Of a DNA stretch of 64,000 nt, positions 45,270 through 54,900 are shown piece after piece. Positions within the stretch are counted from its first letter, which is position 1, and every line of letters begins with the position of its first letter. Location of the stretch: the NCBI RefSeq assembly GCF_030272615.1, contig NC_081413.1:550684136-550748135 (forward strand), written 5' to 3'. The notes under the pieces were generated by a model, which was not told the DNA's origin, did not search any database, and saw nothing but the letters and a program-made list of their open reading frames with translations. This stretch comes from Cryptomeria japonica (taxonomy: Eukaryota; Streptophyta; Pinopsida; Cupressales; Cupressaceae). Both the position numbers and the translations under genes were made by a program.

Positions 45270-45632
45270 TGTCTCAACAATCCCCTTATGTCTTCATATC
45301 TTCTTTTGATCGATGTCTTGCAAGTCTTTATTCTTTGATGGATGAATACATATTGATTCTCATTTTGTCTGACCTTATTGGGATAAGAGGATCTCCTCAA
45401 TCTTCTAATATTACTTTCTAACTCTTAAATACTTGGATTGGTCAAGGCTGCCAGTAATGAAAATTAATAAATATTAAATAATAATATTTAATAAATAAAT
45501 AAATTTCAAATAATCGTTTGTTATTTGTTAATAATTATTATATTAATTAATAATAATAAATTATATTAATTAATAATAATAAATGTTTCATTATGCTATA
45601 TATAATGATCAAGGAAGGGGCATGACAACATC

Positions 45633-46026
45633 CAATGCTTTACCTGGGTTTCAGAATTTTTTTTGGCTAGATCATTTGCAACTTGATTACTGTGCCACAT
45701 CCAATGCTTTACCTAGGTTTCTTGGACATTATCCAAAACTGCTGCAGCATGGGAAATTAGAGTTTCCCATTGCAAATTTAAAACTAGGAACCTTGAATGA
45801 ATTATTTCAGCCACTAAAGGATGATTTTGGAGTCTCTTTCAATATCAACTTGGATGTGGTGATATTCTTGGCCACAATGGCAAAGCATCACAAGTTTGGC
45901 TATATGATTGGTTTGATGTCATATGGTTTTCTGCTAACTTGGAATATGATCCCCATCGTGGATTCTTACAATATACCCCATACATACTTAAACATGATTA
46001 GAGGTAAAGGCTTCACTAATGTTTAA
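45633..46026 (+). pseudogene. Open frame of unknown repeat protein, interrupted by a solo LTR
   Basis: An open frame of about 130 codons continues the sequence broken at 43482. It contains NALPRFLGHYPKLLQHGKLE, LNELFQPLKDDFGVSFNINL and HKFGYMIGLMSYG. The phrase around GGCTAGATCATTTGCAACTT occurs twice (43447 and about 45664), so the host sequence itself carried a tandem duplication of about 83 bp before the LTR inserted. The family is not recognised. It may be a gene fragment or a retroelement ORF. Confidence 0.4.
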
Positions 46027-47105
46027 TTTGTACAATCCATGTCAGAAAGGTCCTACATACTTTTTGGGGGAATTGTGATATGAGTCATTCTATAAGGAAT
46101 GAGAAGGTTCCGATAATTTGCAATATGAAGATCGATCATACTAGAAGCCTGAAACCTCTCTCTTAGCTGTTCTATGTAAACGATGGTGATGATTTGTATA
46201 TTGGGTACTACTGCCCTTGTAAATTGATCTGCATGGAGATGGGCTTGCACAAAGATTTGGCTATTTCTTTCTGTCGAAATTCCTCAAAAATGAGGATAAC
46301 AATTAGTCTTATGCTTTTGATGATTGATATCATTTCCTCTTTTTGTATGTGCTAAGTTTGAAAAATCACCTGATTTGGTATATATATTCTGGTCTGGTAG
46401 TTTAGAGAGGAGGAGCTTATGTGTGTGCTATTACTTTCCATATTGGCTGAATATGGCAAAGAAGAGGGGTGTATCGATGGTACGAGATGGGAGAACGAAG
46501 CAGGAAAAAGGCAGTAGGTAATGCACTCTTAGGGGATTTTATGTTCTATGAGAATTACATATACTTCATACCCAATTCTCATTTTAAGGCTAAGGTCCTA
46601 TCAGAAATAATCCTTTTCTCCTACTGGTTATAATGGCTTATTTGAGACCTGCTACAGCATAGGGGCTAGATCCTTTTGGAAGGGGTTAAAAGAGCGCTTA
46701 CAAAAAAATGTTGCTTCAAATGAAACTTGTGAAATGGAACAAAATAAAGATTGTGAGAAGAACAAGACTGCTGCAGGCTTTCCCCATCTTGAATCAAAAT
46801 GGAAATTTATTGTTATGGAAATTTTTTTGGATGGCCTCCCACCTCTAGATGATGCCAATCAAATTCACATAATTTTCAGAATACATATCAGCCAATTAAC
46901 AAAAGCAAGTAGTGAAACAGAGTGTGATGAAAATATCTTCTTCAAGGAAAAAAATTGACATCAGACCAAAATGCTTCCTTTTTGTGCATAAGATTGAAAA
47001 TTCACAAGTCATTTACAATTTCCATATCTCTTTGTAACTTATTTCTTAATTTGCTTGATTTAAATTTAAGTTCAAAAATTTTGTTAAATGCATATATATA
47101 CATAC
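46027..47105. other. Intron sequence, no gene
   Basis: Small frames only, up to 74 codons, without domains. Confidence 0.45.
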
Positions 47106-47175
47106 CAGCATCACCAAAAGCCTCTTCAATTTCTTGATGTAGGAAATACACAATGTCTACAAGTTTCTCCATAAC
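47106..47175 (-). CDS. PSI1: PSI1-like (DUF668) gene, exon B
   Basis: A 70-bp exon on the minus strand: 23 codons VMEKLVDIVYFLHQEIEEAF-GDA plus one base of a split Gly/Ala/Glu codon. The acceptor is TTGTAG|GTTATGG (47175/47176) and the donor GATGCTG|GTATGT (47106/47105). The block VEKLVDIV.FLH.EI.EAFG is a conserved linker between the N-terminal DUF3475 region and DUF668 in PSI proteins. Most of the exon and its acceptor are tandemly duplicated just upstream (47217-47309), so two competing 3' splice sites exist. The frame is intact and matches exon A (phase 0 entry) and exon C (phase 1 exit). Confidence 0.88.
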
Positions 47176-47309
47176 CTACAACACAAATAAAATGTCAGAT
47201 ATTCCTCCATAAAGTTCTTCAATTTCTTGATGTAGGAAATACACAATGTCTACAAGTTTTTCCATAACCTACAACACAAATAAAATGTCAGATATTCCTC
47301 CATAAAGTT
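47124..47309 (-). repeat. 93-bp tandem duplication covering part of exon B and its 3' splice site
   Basis: Units 47124-47216 and 47217-47309 differ at one base (CTCC versus TTCC). Each holds the intron end TTTATTTGTGTTGTAG and the first 55 or so bases of exon B. If the outer acceptor (47268) were used, 30 codons are followed by a TAG formed by the inner acceptor itself (47176-47178). Confidence 0.95.
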
Positions 47310-47540
47310 CTTCTGGATTTTAAAACAGACAAATGGATTGATATTTATTAGAAATAGCTGTATGTGTAATTACACCATATTTTATGCTGAGTTTCACCAT
47401 AATAATATGTAAACAATATTTGGAAAGTCAATAGTAACATTTTTGGGTGCAAGTGAAAAACCATGTGCAAAAAGAGAGTCAACACCATAAATCAAATTCC
47501 TCTATTTATGAAAAGATGTCCTTGTTCACAATCAGACAGG

Positions 47541-47642
47541 CTACTGTCTTAGCTCTCTTCTATCCTGATGATGGATGACAGAGCGTCATCCAAAACATTG
47601 ATTTAAAAAAATTCTCACACAGTCTAATCCAGAAAGAACAGC
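47541..47642 (+). ncRNA. Hammerhead-ribozyme-like repeat, copy 2 (left arm missing)
   Basis: It shares CTTAGCTCTC at its left with copy 1. It has a perfect CTGATGA core (47565-47571), stem II GGATGAC/GTCATCC with loop AGAGC (47573-47591), then AAAAC and ATTGAT. The right arm continues to ACACAGTCTAATCCAGAAAG as in copy 1. The left arm with the cleavage site is gone, so it cannot self-cleave. The stem II pair change relative to copy 1 (C-G to G-C) keeps the helix. Confidence 0.65.
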
Positions 47643-48209
47643 ATCAGCAATAAAACTATGGATTGTGGATATCATTAATGTATGATTATCATTTGCTTGC
47701 ATATGCATTATGTCCTTATATTGTTAGAAGTCAGTCCCTTTGTAATTGTGCTGTTCATTAAATACAGGCTACAGCAATTTCTGCCATTCTAAATGCATGT
47801 GCAAAAATGTTGCTGCTAACTTTTCAGTGTCAATTTGTTGCTCTGCCACTGTCCATCCTATACTTGTCGATGCATATCTAAAATGCAAAAGGCAAAAAGA
47901 ATACTTCAACGCTGAGAAACTAAGCTGTCTATAAAGAATAGTACACATGCATTTTTCTCACATTTGTTTACAATAGGTTTTCTTTGGGTAATCATTGATT
48001 CATTAAACAATTTCCCATATGAAACATTATTCTTATAATGTTTGTGTTAAAACAGCAAAAAATCCCATCCATCCAAGAGGAATAACCAACTTCCAAGAAA
48101 AGATTAGAAACTAGACTCTCCTGAAATTGGAGCACAAAAGGAACTAAGAGATGCATTAAAGAGGAATACTCGATTTCCAAATAACAGGACAAAAAAGACT
48201 CCTGAAATT
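47643..48209. other. Intron sequence, no gene
   Basis: A+T-rich; no recognised elements. Confidence 0.45.
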
Positions 48210-48455
48210 CAAGTGAGAGGGCAGAGAGAAACTGAAATTAAATTTTAAACAATATTCAGCTGAGAGAGAGAAAGAGAGTGAGTAAAATATGCATGCAGGG
48301 TAGCTAAAATTAAATTGAAGAATATATTTACCAACTAAAAAACAGCAATCATCTAGGTGGGAGGAAGAGAGAGGAGAGAGAGAGAAAGAGAACAACATAT
48401 GCATGTAGAGTAACTAAAATTAAATAGAAGAATATATCTACCAACTAAAAAAGAG

Positions 48456-49045
48456 CAAAGTTCCATGGAAACGGATACGGATACAAATACGGATACGGTA
48501 TGGGATACTGATACGGCCATTTTTTAAGACCCCCAATATGGATACAGCTGGATACGTCATTCATAAAAATACATACACATATATTTAACACAATTTTCTA
48601 AGTTATTTGAGATCTTCATTACTTCAAAAGCAATATGGTCACATAATTGCTACATAAATAATGATAAGTTGATTTAACATTTTACAATATGCAAAAATAG
48701 TAGAGTTGCATTGGAAGATAACCCAAAAAATGAGTCACTAAAATAGAAAAACATTTCATTTGTCTTTCTCATTTGGTGTAGATTTTTTTATACCAATTTC
48801 TTTTTTTAAAATAATGCATGAATGAAGTTTTTTAAAATTAAATTTAGGAAGATTTACGTCAAATTTTAAAACAATCAAATCACATGGTATCTAGCATGAT
48901 TGGAAATCAAGGTTTTTTGTGCACGTGCGGGTACAGTATTTGATTTGTATCCGGGCTGTATTGGATACGTATCCGTTTCACATACAGGAACGGATACAAG
49001 GATACGTGTGCCCAGGGAGGGACAAAAGAGTTTCCGGCTACTCTG
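48456..49045. mobile_element. Non-autonomous hAT transposon (590 bp) with GGATACG subterminal repeats
   Basis: Termini CAAAGTTCCATGGAAAC and, inverted, CAGAGTAGCCGGAAAC carry the CARAG start typical of hAT elements. The octamer AAAAAGAG flanks both sides (48448-48455 and 49046-49053), the 8-bp target duplication expected for hAT. Inside each end, CGGATACGGATAC and related GTATCC words recur in both orientations. There is no transposase. An empty-site counterpart, AAAAACAGCAATCATCTAGG, is visible at about 48336. Confidence 0.88.
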
Positions 49046-49069
49046 AAAAAGAGCAATCATCTAGGCAGA

Positions 49070-49072
<3 letters not shown>

Positions 49073-49120
<48 letters not shown>
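49073..49120. repeat. (AG)24 microsatellite
   Basis: Uninterrupted AG dinucleotide repeat within a purine-rich unit of the surrounding tandem repeat. Confidence 0.98.
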
Positions 49121-49121
<1 letters not shown>

Positions 49122-49638
49122 AATATATGCATGCAGAGAAACTGAAATTTAATTAAAATATATGTTTACCATCTTAAAAACAGCAATTGTCTAAGCAGTG
49201 TGCATGTGTGCAACACACACACACAGAGGAACAATATATGCATGTAGAGAAACTGAGGTTAAATAAAAAAATGTATCTACCACCTAAAAAACAGCACTAA
49301 TCTATGCAAAAGTGTTAAGTAAAATTGCACAAGAAGAAATAAACATTGCCATATAGAAACAAGAAAGAAAATTATGATAGGGAACTTCTTGCGGATGGTG
49401 AAACAGAGAATGTATGCATACATTGCTAAATGGAAGATAACCACATTTTACTGGAAACTCTTGCCACACTCAAACCAAGACTAGTTATTCTTCTAAAATT
49501 ATCATTCAAAAACTTTTGATAGAGGAAAAGAGTTACAGCCCTGACAGTTAGTTAAACAACACAAGGATTTTGTTCGTCTGAACTTGGTTTGGACAGCCGG
49601 TTGGCCAATATTGATATGAGTGAGATAGGGATGATAAC

Positions 49639-49736
49639 CTCTTCCAGAAATTTTGACCACAATGATTTTTTCTTCAAATTCTTCACGTGTTTTTTTTGGC
49701 TTTTTAACTCACTCCTTAAAATTCCGAGGCCTTCTC
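49639..49736 (-). CDS. PSI1: PSI1-like (DUF668) gene, exon A
   Basis: A 98-bp exon on the minus strand: two bases of a split codon, then 32 codons EGLGILRSELKSQKKHV, NLKKKSLWSKFLEE. This basic, probably coiled segment is highly characteristic of PSK SIMULATOR proteins. The acceptor GATCTGCAG|GAGAAG is good. The donor GAAGAG|GTTATC is weak but is followed in frame by exon B. The 7-bp word AGGTTAT occurs at both ends of the 2.5-kb intron, so the junction can slide without changing the mRNA. The upstream exons (DUF3475) are not seen to the right of here, so the gene continues past 64 kb or has lost them. Confidence 0.85.
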
Positions 49737-50798
49737 CTGCAGATCCAAGAAAACTGTGTCAGGTTCATTACCATTGGATATACTCCTCCGTGACAAAAAG
49801 GGAAATATCATGGGCGTAAACAAATAATAAACATATGCTGGAAAATCGTAATTCTATTTCAAAGGAGGAACAACTTCAACCAGGACATCTTACAAATAAA
49901 ATATAAGTGTTTTGTCAGGCAATCATGCAATAAGTACGTTCAAGACACAAGAAAATATGTAACTCTAAGTACATTAATTAGTGCTTTGAGCACATAATTT
50001 AAAAAGAATAGTTGATGCTAAGCTTATGCCACAAAAAATGCTTGTTATTGTATATTTGTGAAATTTAATAAATGTTGGTGAATGCCAAGCTTATGCCACA
50101 AAACTCATTCTTCAGCAGAAGTCCTTGTGTAACTATGATTGAGGGTTTGTAATTTCATGAATTAAATTGACAAAAGATCGTTCTTGGTCAACCTCAGTGT
50201 TGGCAAAATCCACTTTTCCAAATTGCAGCTTTGTATGAACTTATGCTATTTATTCATAAAACCATGAGATGTTCACTTGTCAAGTTCTTCATCACTGATG
50301 TAGAATTTCTAGTCTCCAATTCAGCCAATAATCAAACATTCATCTACTTTTTTCCTTGAAAACTTTGTTTACAGTTAAATATTGATCTTTGCTTCAGCCA
50401 TTCAGAAGTTAGAATATTCACTTATGTTTGAAATTATTCTCCTTCAAATCTGAAAATCTTGTTGTAAGGCTTGACTATTAAATGTTTGGCACTTGCATAT
50501 GGGTCAAAAAAATAGTCAAAGAGGAATTTACATTTAATTATAAACTAACATTAATAAAATTGTATAATGTGCATAATTATAAATTTGTTCATAGCTTTAA
50601 ATTTTAGACTTGGTTAAATCTTAGGGAGCTTCCCCTTATAATTTGAATTGTGCTTCTACCATATGTGCTATTCCATTTTGTGTTGTCTAGCAAAACATAA
50701 ATAAAAAATCTAATGCAAGCTAGTAATTTCAATGAGAACAATAAGGCAAAGTTTAACTATGCAAGAGTTATGTAAATGGTCTGAACTCTGAAGGTCAA
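49737..50798. other. No gene seen
   Basis: A+T-rich intron or intergenic sequence upstream of exon A. Confidence 0.45.
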
Positions 50799-51137
50799 AT
50801 GTATAAGTGCAATACTTGTGCCAGTGGTAGTGAAGATCAAGAGGGCATGGAGATAGGCTCGGAGGACAAGCATGAGGATATAGAGAATAGACATGTCATG
50901 TGGGCCATCATCCCATTTCAGGGCAATCCAAACAAAGAAATCATGGAAGAAGCCATGAAGGAATGTGGTATCAGGAAGGCTAAGAGGAAAAATAAGAAAG
51001 GAAAAAAGACCAAAACACAAGGGACCCCTAAGTTGGGGGCAGACCAAATATGTGAATTTAAGAAAAAGAGAGGAAGACCTAGCGTGTTAAAGATGTCCAA
51101 TTTACATTCAATATGCAAGTTATATTCTATTATCTAA
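50799..51137 (+). pseudogene. Possible C-terminal piece of a LINE ORF1 (Lys-rich)
   Basis: A 112-codon frame ends in a very basic tail, IRKAKRKNKKGKKTKTQG, then FKKKRGRPS. The GRP core resembles an AT-hook. It has the same strand as the LINE ORF2 that starts at 51978 and could be the end of its ORF1. The 840-bp gap between them with a palindrome-rich array is too long for a normal LINE, so the link is an inference. Confidence 0.35.
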
Positions 51138-51239
51138 TTCTATGATTGCCTTAATGTATATATCTGAATATCTTCTTATTTGTGGCAGGTGAGAGGAGCA
51201 TTTTATATTTTCTATGTCCTATCTCACGAATGCCACTTG

Positions 51240-51640
51240 CTATAAGTATATGACAAACAAGGCACGGTCAAGCAATGCCTTGATCGGTCATGACCGATCA
51301 AGACATTACTTGATCGTGTCTTATTGTTAATACTAATAAACTGCATGTTACACAAATGTTAATCGGTGTGGAGTATAACCGATGATTATCGGTATTTACC
51401 AAGCGCTGCCACCCGATATTATATCGGTGGCTGTCAATGCTAACAGCCGATAGTTATCGGTGTGTTAGCCTTGACAACCGATAACTATCGGTGTAGACTA
51501 ACACACCGATAACTATTGGTGACTAACATAATACTAACCGATAACTATGCATTCGATACATATACTATATGCACCCCGATATAATATGCAACCCGATCTA
51601 ATGCAATCCGATAATAATATATTAATCGGAGTCATCATTA
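51240..51640. repeat. Cluster of ATCGG/CCGAT palindromic motifs
   Basis: About 20 occurrences of CCGAT or ATCGG in 400 bp, many arranged as small hairpins such as ACCGATAACTATCGGTGT. A perfect 24-bp palindrome at 51279-51302 is centred on GGTCATGACC. The surrounding DNA is A+T-rich, so CG dinucleotides stand out. Confidence 0.85.
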
Positions 51641-51798
51641 TATTAGATCGATATTCATCTAGATATAAGATTCATTAAATAGATGAACATGAGGAAGATG
51701 CAAAGTATGGTTTAATCAATAGTTTGATCATATACAAATATATAATGACTATCAAGGATGATTCAATTGCTTGATGGTTTTATCATAGTTATCGATAT

Positions 51799-51849
51799 GA
51801 TAAATGATTGAATGAGAGACTTCATTTATCTCTCATTCAATCATTTATC
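51799..51849. repeat. Perfect 21-bp inverted repeat with 9-base loop
   Basis: The left arm 51799-51819 (GATAAATGATTGAATGAGAG...) and right arm 51829-51849 are exact complements. It lies 130 bp upstream of the LINE ORF2 start. Confidence 0.95.
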
Positions 51850-51977
51850 TTACCGAAGCTATTATGCATTAACATAGATGCTCCTTGACTCTCTCACAAG
51901 CTAAAAAAGTCCCAATCAAAGCCCTCCCTAAATGCTACGATAGCTTGAGGGCACCAATGGACATGCCCCCTAATTCT

Positions 51978-54900
51978 CAATGGATCTTGCCTCCTGAAAT
52001 GTCAGAGGACTTGAGTCCCCAAACAGGAAATATGTGGTGAAAAGGTTTGTGAGAATGTATAAAGACATTGATATGCTGTTTCAGAAAGGATTGAAGGCTG
52101 TAGACTTTGGTCTTGATATCAGCATCAAATGCATTTGGCAAGATGCCAGCTATTATACTACAAAACATAGTAAAGGTAAGGGTGGTGCAGCCATTCTGGT
52201 AAACAATAAATGGAGCAAGTTTATTTCCAAGTGGGGCTGTTCACCTTGCAATAGACTTGTGTGGATCACTTTGAATTACAAAAGGGTGGAATTCGGGCTG
52301 TGCTTTGTATATGCACCCAATGACCATAGAGAAAGAATTGAACTCTAGAAATGGGTGTATCAATTAGAAGAGATCCCTTGGATAATCGGAGGGGATTTCA
52401 ATATGATCGAGGAGCCCTCAGATAAGAGTGGAGGTAACAAATTTGAGTGGAAAGGTGATGAAAAGTTTTTTTTTAATAGAATGAAGAGTAAGCTAAGACT
52501 CATAGATCCGATGGCTGGAAGGAGGAAAGAGTCTAGGGCTATTTGGTTCACATGGTGTAATTCTCAGCAGGGAACTAAAAGGATCTATTGCAGACTTGAT
52601 AGGTTTTACTACAATATGAATTTTTTCATATCTATCAAACCTTCTAATGGCAATGATGTGAGAGTCATCCCATTCACACTATCTGACCATCATCCTATTT
52701 ATGCAGTGATCTCCCATAACACTGCCACTAGAAGGCCTTGTAAAGGGAGTGGTACCTTGGCCTTGAATAGCAATTTAGTGTGTCAAAGTGAAATTAAACA
52801 AGCAGTATTTATCGTTAGGAAATTCAATAAGCAAATCAGTACACATGGAAGTGGCATTGGCAGGTGGAACATTTGTGTGTCAAGTTGGAGGACCCTCTTC
52901 CAAACTGTGGCTAGGAAGAGAGCCAAAGATTTCAGAAAAGTTGAATCTGAAGCACATCAACTGCTTGTGAAGGTTGAGGAAATCATCCAGTATGATCCAT
53001 CAAGTATCTATGCTCAAGAATCCTTATGTCATGCTAAGGAGACTCTCAAGAGAATCCAAAATGTGAGAATCCAAGGAGCCAGAACTAGAGCCAAAATTAA
53101 TTGGTTGGAGAATGGGGATAAAGGATCCAAATATTTTTTCCAAATCTTTAAGAATAAAGAGGCCAAAGAGAATATAGATAGAATCTGGGAAGATGGACAA
53201 ACCTGCACAAACCAGTTAGATATTCTAAGAACCTTTGCCCAGTTCTATAAACAGCTATTTACTTCAGAAGACAATGACAAGGATAAATTGGAGGCAAGGG
53301 AGAACTATCCTTGGAGGAAATCAAGAAGGCCATATTGGCCTTGCACAATGAGAAAGCACCTGGGCCTGACAGGTCGACTGTTGATTTTTATAAAGAATGC
53401 TTAGATTAAATAGGAGATGATCTACTGCAAGTTTACAGTGAAGCCCTTGGCAAGGGATCTCTAGGAGAGAAATCAACAAAGGACTTATCAAACTTATTCC
53501 TAAGGATGGTGGCGGGTCTTTAATGGAGAATTGGATGCCCACAACACTTCTAAATGTGTCTTACAAAATACTCGCTAAAGCCCTAGCAAAAAGATTGGAT
53601 AGTATTCTCCCCAAGATTATTAATCCCACCCAAACTAGGTTTGTAAAAGGCAGGTTCAATCTAGAAAACCTACCCACATGCTGGGAAGCCATGGACTAGG
53701 CAAAAGAATCTAAACAAGATGCTTCCTTGCTACCGTTAGACTTTGAGAAAGCCTATGATAGGATAGAATGGAGTTTTGTCAATATGATGATGGAGGCTCT
53801 TGGCCTTCCTAGGCGATTTTTCTTAATGGTCAACACTCTCATGAAAGATGCTAAGGCTTGTGTTGAAATTAATGGGTCTGTATCAAAAACTTTTGATCTA
53901 TCTAGGTCAATAAGACAAGGATGCCCATTAGCACCTACCATCTTTGTTATTGCAGCAGATGCCATGTACTACCTATTAAGGGATCAAAACATCTCCCCTA
54001 AATTTAATGGTGTCTCCCTCCTGGATGGTCATCACCTCTCTAATATCCAGTTTGCAGATGATACAGCCATTCTGGTAGAACTCAAAGAAGATAATATAAA
54101 GGCTCTTATGTATAAGTTGGATTTGTTTTGTTTAGCCTCTAGTAGTAAGATCTCTCTTCCAAAATCAATAATGTTGGGGTGGGAAGATCATCCCCCTGTG
54201 TGGTTCAGTAAATACTCTCTTCTATGGGGAGACCCTAATTATCAGGTTAGATATTTAGGGATACCATTTGCAATTTGCCCGAACCTTAAAGCCATGTGGA
54301 TCTAGATTAAGGAGAAAATTGATAAGAAATTGGGAAAGTGGAATAAGATATATCTAACCCTCGCCGGGAGAGTGCAGGTCTGTCAAAAGGTCTTGTATGA
54401 CATCTACTATACATCAGCATGGCTCTTTAACAATTATCAGTTTTGTCACATCCAAAAACAAATCAGAAACTTTTTGTGGTCTGATGGAAAAGGCAGAAAA
54501 AAGGGGCATGCTGTGAAATGGAATAGGTGTGTAATGAGTAAAGAAACTTTTTGTGGTCTGATGGAAAAGGCAGAAAAAAGGGGCATGCTGTGAAATGGAA
54601 TAGGTGTGTAATGAGTAAAGAAAAAGGGGGACTAGGTCTTAAAGACATAAGATGGCAAGGTATAGCTCTTGCTGCCAATTGGATCTTTAGAGCTTTAGAA
54701 GGTGATGAACCATGGAAGATTCTCATTAGACATAATATTGCTAGGTCTGTCCCTAAGAGGAGTTCCTTTTGGAAAGACCTATCATTAAATGATATTATTG
54801 CAGGGCAATTTGAGGAGATATGTGGTAAAAAATCAATGTGGTGGAGTTTAAAGCACAAGGGCAAGCCTTTGGTCCTGCTCCAAGGGTGCTCTGATAAAAT

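Larger units (their letters stand above)
44946..45279 (+). mobile_element. 334-bp TRIM retroelement whose LTRs contain a tRNA-like Pol III module
   Basis: The left LTR is 44946-45080 and the right LTR 45145-45279. Both are 135 bp, align without gaps and differ at six sites. Ends are TGTTGG...TTAACA and TGTTGG...TCAACA, so the complete form is TGTTG/CAACA. TGGTATCAGAGCC (45081-45093), the initiator-tRNA-Met primer site, follows the left LTR with no gap. AAGGGGGGG (45136-45144), a polypurine tract, touches the right LTR. The interior is only 64 bp, with no coding capacity. Flanks ACCCC and ATCCC may be a target duplication with one change. Each LTR holds a 72-nt tRNA-like sequence. About 4.4 per cent LTR divergence suggests moderate age. 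Confidence 0.92.
43483..45627 (+). mobile_element. Solo gypsy-type LTR with exact 5-bp target duplication, host of a TRIM
   Basis: It starts TGTAATGTCCCC at 43483 and ends GGGGCATGACA at 45627. The pentamer ACATC is present on both sides (43478-43482 and 45628-45632). Removing the LTR rejoins GTGCCACATC|CAATGCTTTACC, which occurs uninterrupted at about 45690-45712. The insertion is therefore proven by an internal empty-site comparison. Net length without the nested TRIM is about 1.8 kb. No internal genes are present. Confidence 0.9.
48210..49320. repeat. Diverged tandem repeat, unit about 110-125 bp, interrupted by a hAT MITE
   Basis: Successive phrases ACCAACTAAAAAACAGCAAT, then (GA)-rich sequence, then ATATGCATG.AGAG.AACTGA recur at about 48220-48340, 48341-48450, 49049-49175, 49175-49290 and onward. 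The MITE at 48456-49045 splits one unit. Confidence 0.75.

Noticed and set aside
44946-45279. A Cassandra element
   Set aside because: Cassandra LTRs carry 5S rRNA-like sequence (A-box, intermediate element, C-box). Here the internal promoter is of tRNA type with A-box and B-box and a cloverleaf fold.
49073-49120. Biologically special purine tract
   Set aside because: A plain (AG)24 microsatellite that grew from the purine-rich part of the surrounding tandem repeat.
50757-51047. Minus-strand 96-aa frame rich in Leu and Phe as a membrane protein
   Set aside because: It is the complement of the Lys-rich plus-strand frame and so appears hydrophobic by necessity.
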